Shown in pieces: positions 25,645 through 29,349 of a DNA stretch of 29,349 bases (position 1 is the first letter of the stretch; each line of letters starts with the position of its first letter). Position numbers and translations under genes: made by a program. This DNA is from an uncultured Ignavibacteria bacterium. Lineage in GTDB: Bacteria > Bacteroidota > Ignavibacteria > Tepidaquicellales > Tepidaquicellaceae. Location of the stretch: positions 1 to 29,349 of the forward strand of contig CALEVL010000141.1 of the NCBI GenBank assembly GCA_937924675.1, read 5' to 3'. The notes beneath the pieces were generated by a model. It ran no database searches. It saw only the letters and a list, made by a program, of their open reading frames with translations, and had not been told where the DNA came from.

Positions 25645-26832
25645 ATGCTTACCGATTTGGCTCACTCAAAGGAAGAATCGCTTTTGGAATCAGTAAACAG
25701 TTTCGAAGATGCAAGAAGTCTGTTCCCTGTTACTTCATCCTGTGTTTATCTTGACTCTGCTCATTACTCTCAATATTCACTTGAGACAAGAAGGCGTCTT
25801 ATAAATTTCATAGACGAGTTCACATTTACTAATAAGAACTTGAGTTTGTTCAATTACCGGATATCAGAAACTGTGAAGGTAAAGTGTGCTGAACTGATTG
25901 GAGCTGAAGCTCAGGACATCATAATTACAGGCAGCACAACACACGGCTTGAACATTTTTGCAAACGGCGTGAAGCTCAAAGCCGGCGACTGTGTTGTATA
26001 TGCGGATTCAGAATTCCCTTCCGTTGTTTATGCATGGATGAATCAGGAGAAGTTAAGAGGGATCAAGACAGTAATGATACCTTCCGTCAACGGGCAGATC
26101 AAGGAAAGTGATATTGAAAGATCGATCAGAGAAAACAATGCGAAAGTTCTGGCGATCAGTTCAGTAGAGTTTCTCGGATTCAGAAATGACCTTGATTCTA
26201 TAAGCAAAATCTGTAAAGAAAACAATTGCCTATTTGTTGTTGATGCAATTCAGTCAACCGGCGCATGCCCTGTGAATGTGAAGAAAAGCAGTATTGATTT
26301 CTTTGCAACCGGCGGTCAGAAATGGATGATGTCCCCTTCCGGGATTGGCTTTGCCTATATTTCTCCGGAGATTAAACACCTGGTAGATCCGACTTACGTA
26401 GCCACTTCATGCATTGAGTATGACTTCAAAAATTTCCTGAACTACAAACTCAACTTCAGAAAAGACGGCGCTGCGTATGAGAATTCAACGCTAAATACTC
26501 TCGGAATGATTGGCATGGAATCTTCAATAGAACTGTTCCTGAAACTCGGAGTTAAAAATATTTTCAATCACATTCTCAGATTGCAGGATTTGTTCATGAG
26601 TGAAATGCAGGGCAGTGATTTTTTAATAAATTCAGATATTTCTCCCGAACACAGATCTAACATTTTGATATTCTCATACAAAGACAGAACTCAGAACGAA
26701 GCTGTACAGAAATATCTGGAGAATCAAAACATCTTCATAGCATTGAGAGAGGGATTTCTAAGACTTGCCGCACACTTGTTCAATAATGAAGATGATATTC
26801 TGAAGCTTTGCAATGCGCTGAAGAAGTATTGA
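25645..26832 (+). CDS. class V aminotransferase-fold PLP enzyme (not a cysteine desulfurase)
   Basis: This 395-aa fold-type I PLP enzyme starts with VYLDSAHYSQYSLETRRRL and has the cofactor Asp and neighbouring residues in VDAIQSTGACPV. The Schiff-base lysine is probably K226 in ATGGQKWMMSPSGIGFAYI. The C-terminus IALREGFLRLAAHLFNNEDDI matches the RxGxxRxxxHxYNxxxDI pattern of isopenicillin-N-epimerase/kynureninase-type members. The cysteine loop of SufS/IscS enzymes (RxGxHCA) is replaced, so sulfur mobilisation is unlikely. It lies 6 nt after the lytic transglycosylase, suggesting one transcript, and might act on a wall-related amino acid. That is speculation; the substrate is unknown. Confidence 0.82.
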   Translation: MLTDLAHSKEESLLESVNSFEDARSLFPVTSSCVYLDSAHYSQYSLETRRRLINFIDEFTFTNKNLSLFNYRISETVKVKCAELIGAEAQDIIITGSTTHGLNIFANGVKLKAGDCVVYADSEFPSVVYAWMNQEKLRGIKTVMIPSVNGQIKESDIERSIRENNAKVLAISSVEFLGFRNDLDSISKICKENNCLFVVDAIQSTGACPVNVKKSSIDFFATGGQKWMMSPSGIGFAYISPEIKHLVDPTYVATSCIEYDFKNFLNYKLNFRKDGAAYENSTLNTLGMIGMESSIELFLKLGVKNIFNHILRLQDLFMSEMQGSDFLINSDISPEHRSNILIFSYKDRTQNEAVQKYLENQNIFIALREGFLRLAAHLFNNEDDILKLCNALKKY

Positions 26833-26988
26833 ATTCGGAGAAGTTAATTTTACAAAAGTGCACAAGTAGATTGAAACCAACTACAGTTCAATTCTCACTT
26901 CTTTTGAATCTGAATCGATTTAAGTGTTATTGAATCTGTATCTCATCTAAGGACCCCCTCTATTACTTACGCTCCAGGTCTCTCTATA

Positions 26989-27882
26989 TCAATGCCTCCT
27001 GAATTTGTACACAAATGGATTTCCGCTGATGTAGAACATTGTAATGTCATTGACATATAACCAGTCCTGAACATCAACATGTTTATCCAGATTTAGGTCG
27101 TATGGAGAAAATCCCCCTTTAACTCCGAAGTTTAGTTCAATAGACCTGAGGTCGGAAAAATCAACGAAGTTGTCCCATGAAGAAATTCTGTCTCCGCTGG
27201 CAATCGCAGGTTCCGGCACATCCCCGCTGGGTATTGCCCATACAGTTGTACCGTTCAATGCCGGCAATTCGATCATTGGATAAGAAGTCTGCGTGTTATT
27301 TATCAGGGCCTTTCGCCAGCCATCAGTAAAATTCCAATTAATGGTATTAGCCGTTGTTACGCTGAATGATTTCAACGATGTTCCATTGTTGGCCGCTACA
27401 ACGGAGTTGCCGTTGAATGCATGAACAATGAGGAAATAGTCTCTGTGTGGCGCAACGGTTATGCTGAACATGTTTCCATTGATATCTTTAATGTTACCGT
27501 CTCTATCCAGATAGCCCGGAAGACTGTAAGAAATATTGTAATCGGATGTTCTCATTTCAACATACACCCAGCTAATGAAGTCGCCGGGGATACTGTTGAG
27601 CTCATAGTCTGACATCATCGGCCACCACTTTGTCTGAATCAGGTTCGAAAATCCGAATAGATCTTTTGGCTTCTTTGGTGTGTACTGAACAAGTTCATTC
27701 TTCATGAATCCGTCTCTTGCTGACCAGAATATGTCAACATAAACTTTCACATCAAGATTAATTGTTGTACCCGGTGCGGCCTGAGGCAGGTTATTTCCTA
27801 ATGAATCACAAACCATGACATCTATTTGAGCCATAGTTGATCTCGATAAAAGCAGAACAAAAAGTAAAATGATTTTAAGCAT
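26989..27882 (-). CDS. secreted protein with C-terminal dockerin-like calcium loop
   Basis: This protein of about 297 aa starts at the ATG at 27882, giving a signal peptide (MLKIILLFVLLLSRSTMAQ). A Shine-Dalgarno (AAGGAAG) lies 7 nt upstream. The frame is open a further 19 codons upstream, but those residues would precede the signal peptide and are rejected. The mature part is beta-rich and Trp/Asn-rich, with no enzyme motif that I recognise. Near the end, YDLNLDKHVDVQDWLYVND has the spacing of a dockerin/EF-hand calcium loop, as in other Ignavibacteria-type secreted proteins. It has no T9SS sorting domain. It follows the T9SS cargo gene by 76 nt and is probably co-transcribed. Function unknown. 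Confidence 0.7.
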   Translation of the reverse strand: MLKIILLFVLLLSRSTMAQIDVMVCDSLGNNLPQAAPGTTINLDVKVYVDIFWSARDGFMKNELVQYTPKKPKDLFGFSNLIQTKWWPMMSDYELNSIPGDFISWVYVEMRTSDYNISYSLPGYLDRDGNIKDINGNMFSITVAPHRDYFLIVHAFNGNSVVAANNGTSLKSFSVTTANTINWNFTDGWRKALINNTQTSYPMIELPALNGTTVWAIPSGDVPEPAIASGDRISSWDNFVDFSDLRSIELNFGVKGGFSPYDLNLDKHVDVQDWLYVNDITMFYISGNPFVYKFRRH

Positions 27883-27889
27883 AATTGTT

Positions 27890-27896
27890 CTTCCTT
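27890..27896 (-). promoter_or_regulatory. Shine-Dalgarno site setting the start of the dockerin-like protein
   Basis: On the - strand AAGGAAG lies 7 nt before the ATG at 27882. It is one of the few clear ribosome-binding sites in the window, where most starts lack one, and it decides between two in-frame starts. Confidence 0.6.
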
Positions 27897-27958
27897 GGGG
27901 ATTTAAATTTTTCGAAATATCATTAAGGTGATTTTTCAAAACACAAAGACTTCAGACC

Positions 27959-28753
27959 TCACTTTATCAGTGCGGCTGAACGCGTGAGAAAATTTCCATT
28001 GGCATTCAATCTGTAAAGATATGTTCCGCTTGGCAATCCTGATGCATTCCAGTCTAATGTATGAACTCCGGCCTCAAAAACATTTCCTGAAATCTGCTGA
28101 ACAAGTCTTCCGCTGACATCAAATACGCTGACATCAACTTCGGATCTCTCTGGGAGAGTGAAAGTTATTTTTGTGTTTGGATTAAATGGATTGGGATAAT
28201 TCTGTAACAACGTAAAACCCTCCGGAGCGGAATTCGAATAATTCATTACTCCCGTCAAGTCTCCTACAAGCAATTCTACCTGTGTTGAAACATTAATGAT
28301 GTTTCCGCCTTCCTTAATATACATCAGAATTCTTTCAGGGATTGTTTTTCTCGGATCGAAAACGCTTGTATTGAACTGCATCGTTACAAACAATTTCTCT
28401 TCATATGGCTGAAGGAAAAGGCTGTCGAACGGATAAACCGAAGCTACAATCCTTACCTGATCTGTAAGCCAGAGTGCCACCATTTGTCCGGAAGTTGTAA
28501 GACCACCGGCTCTGTAAGTAGTCCAAACAGAATCGTCAAAATGGTTCCAGGTATTGCTGGTTAGAAAATTTGTTTCGACTCCGGAGACACGAACTGCTTG
28601 TGAAGTCAGGTTGGATACATACATCGAACAGAAGTAGCCATCTCCTGTTGCAGAAGGTTGGAAATCCTTTACGTGTACTCTGTATCTGTACTCTGCCGTG
28701 GATATGGCAGGAAGGATAAGAAAGAATGTTAAGAAGAGTATGATTGATTTCAT
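27959..28753 (-). CDS. secreted protein with type IX secretion C-terminal sorting domain
   Basis: This 264-aa exported protein has a signal peptide of about 20 residues (MKSIILFLTFFLILPAISTA) and a beta-rich domain of about 150 residues with no recognised enzyme motif. Its last 90 residues form a type A T9SS sorting domain: LLQNYPNPFNPNTKITFTLP, then VSVFDVSGRLV, GVHTLDW, GLPSGTYLYRL and a final ALIK. Such domains direct passage across the outer membrane by the PorV/PorU-type machinery and are usually removed. The NPNPFNP-type start of the domain is the strongest taxonomic marker here. Purine-rich AGAGAA precedes the ATG. The mature domain may be a surface or adhesion module, but its function is unknown. 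Confidence 0.85.
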   Translation of the reverse strand: MKSIILFLTFFLILPAISTAEYRYRVHVKDFQPSATGDGYFCSMYVSNLTSQAVRVSGVETNFLTSNTWNHFDDSVWTTYRAGGLTTSGQMVALWLTDQVRIVASVYPFDSLFLQPYEEKLFVTMQFNTSVFDPRKTIPERILMYIKEGGNIINVSTQVELLVGDLTGVMNYSNSAPEGFTLLQNYPNPFNPNTKITFTLPERSEVDVSVFDVSGRLVQQISGNVFEAGVHTLDWNASGLPSGTYLYRLNANGNFLTRSAALIK

Positions 28754-28885
28754 TTCTCTTGTTCTATATTTGTTCTTAACAAACCTAAAGGAAAATTATC
28801 AGAAAGTAAAAGGCAAAAAACGGGTACTCAAGCAATCGCATTGCATTGCTGTCCAAAACGTATTTGATTTCGAAAATTTCTTCAA

Positions 28886-28912
28886 CGTCCCCGCTGAGAC
28901 TCAGCGGGGACG
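28886..28912. repeat. perfect 13-bp-arm palindrome, repeat family A (short form)
   Basis: CGTCCCCGCTGAG (28886-28898), a single central A, and CTCAGCGGGGACG (28900-28912) form a perfect palindrome. A 21-bp stretch, 28896-28916, recurs exactly at 29064-29084. It has no T-tract, and no gene ends at it. Confidence 0.85.
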
Positions 28913-29010
28913 AGAGTATCCACTTCATAGTGTCTTTTCTTGACTGACATAGGGCGGTCGGATGATAGTTAGTGTTGTCTCTTTCTGAGTTCGGACTCTG
29001 GATGGCTTAT

Positions 29011-29084
29011 CCCGCTGAGTCCCCTCTGCAAAAATACGAACATTAAAAGCTTGCTTCATGCGGGAGACTCAGCGGGGACGAGAG
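29011..29084. repeat. inverted repeat, repeat family A (long form)
   Basis: CCCGCTGAG (29011-29019) pairs with CTCAGCGGG (29068-29076) around a 48-nt spacer. The right arm and its tail (29064-29084) are identical over 21 bp to 28896-28916, so this is the same family as the short palindrome with extra DNA between the arms. Confidence 0.75.
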
Positions 29085-29148
29085 ATTGGTCCTGAATAGG
29101 GGGTGCAGCGCATAACACCTCTTTTCAATCTTTTCACTTTTCCTGCCG

Positions 29149-29225
29149 TGTTGGTGTTCCAAAAAGTTTGCTTGAAGAAGTTTGGAGTAAGAACAAAGAG
29201 AATACAAACTTATTGGTCACCAACA
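29149..29225. repeat. long imperfect hairpin, repeat family B (long form)
   Basis: The left arm 29149-29170 starts TGTTGGTGTTCCAA and the right arm 29205-29225 ends TTGGTCACCAACA. The arms pair along almost their whole length with a few mismatches or bulges, leaving a 34-nt loop. The ends TGTTGGTGTTC and GTCACCAACA are shared with the unit at 29303-29344. Confidence 0.75.
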
Positions 29226-29235
29226 ACAAAAAACT

Positions 29236-29290
29236 GCACTACCCGCAGCGTCACCGGAAAATCATCAGGAGACACTGCGGAGACAAGTGT
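29236..29290. repeat. imperfect hairpin between the two family B units
   Basis: CCGCAGCGTC (29243-29252) pairs with GACACTGCGG (29271-29280) with one mismatch. GCACT (29236-29240) pairs with AGTGT (29286-29290). It lies inside a larger foldback formed by CACCAACA (29218-29225) and TGTTGGTG (29305-29312). Confidence 0.55.
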
Positions 29291-29302
29291 GAAATTTCCG
29301 CC

Positions 29303-29344
29303 CCTGTTGGTGTTCTCCGAGTGAAACGAGGAGTCACCAACAGG
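29303..29344. repeat. inverted repeat, repeat family B (short form)
   Basis: CCTGTTGGTG (29303-29312) and CACCAACAGG (29335-29344) are perfect 10-bp arms. Inside them CTCC pairs with GGAG. The window ends five bases later. Confidence 0.8.
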
Positions 29345-29349
29345 CATAA

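Larger units (their letters stand above)
28754..29349. other. gene-free right end, rich in hairpin repeats
   Basis: I find no supportable coding sequence in these 596 bp; the longest frames lack any recognisable protein features. Close to the T9SS gene, 28769-28783 is a small palindrome (TTTGTT-ctt-AACAAA) that might be an operator. From 28886 onward there are at least five hairpin units, listed separately. Confidence 0.6.

Noticed and set aside
25645..26832. Cysteine desulfurase (SufS/CsdA)
   Set aside because: The C-terminal active-site cysteine loop is missing and there are no Suf/Isc neighbours.
26870..26892. Terminator hairpin ATTGAA...TTCAAT between convergent genes
   Set aside because: Only 6 A/T-rich base pairs with an 11-nt loop and no T-run; too weak to support.
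29103..29324. 73-aa reading frame at the right end
   Set aside because: It runs across hairpin repeats and has no recognisable protein features.
28886..29344. CRISPR array
   Set aside because: Repeats are palindromic, differ between units and are irregularly spaced, and no cas genes are present.

Overview
The window looks like a chromosomal segment from an Ignavibacteria-like bacterium (Bacteroidota/Chlorobiota side of the tree). The evidence is a secreted protein with a textbook type IX secretion (T9SS) C-terminal sorting domain of the 'YPNPFNPNTKI' type, a dockerin-like secreted partner, Bacteroidota-style -7 elements (TAnnTTTG) before two genes, weak or absent Shine-Dalgarno sites, and many TTG starts. 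It is mostly housekeeping envelope and proteostasis DNA. No tRNA, rRNA, CRISPR array, transposase or phage gene was seen. Genus-level identity is inference.

Positions 1-300 hold a 139-bp nested hairpin element (2-140) and a gene-free leader. From 301 to 16346 all genes are on the + strand, often tightly spaced: a split ADP-heptose pair (hldA/hldC, 4-nt overlap), tamB, rnr (its N-terminal helix-turn-helix extends upstream of any conventional start codon), a ClpB-like protein made only of the middle-domain coiled coil and NBD2, an SbnI/SerK-like free-serine-kinase-family protein, a LolC/E-type permease, lolD, pstB, phoU, and an outer-membrane receptor/porin 6 nt after phoU.

From 24252 down to 16352 the - strand carries tig, clpP, a DUF2723 (GT117/TMEM260-like) membrane protein, an AftB-like GT-C membrane protein and a GT9 heptosyltransferase-like gene. 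The two large membrane proteins each carry a C-terminal TPR region. clpX, the usual third member of a tig-clpP operon, is absent. A short perfect hairpin separates this run from the convergent outer-membrane gene. tig is divergent from a lytic transglycosylase/class V aminotransferase pair (24586-26832) across a 333-bp spacer with inverted repeats and a good tig promoter.

The right end carries two secreted-protein genes on the - strand (27882-26989 and 28753-27959). They are followed by about 600 bp of gene-free DNA packed with at least five hairpin/palindrome units that share terminal words. Hairpin elements therefore sit at both ends of the window.

Functional themes: envelope biogenesis (ADP-heptose and GT9, TamB, Lol, lytic transglycosylase), protein quality control (Tig, ClpP, ClpB-NBD2), phosphate control (PstB, PhoU, possibly the outer-membrane protein), and glycosylation plus secretion (DUF2723, GT-C, T9SS cargo). 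The most unusual items are the NBD2-only ClpB, the serine-kinase-like gene beside it, the TPR-tailed GT-C pair in a tig-clpP operon, and the hairpin repeats.
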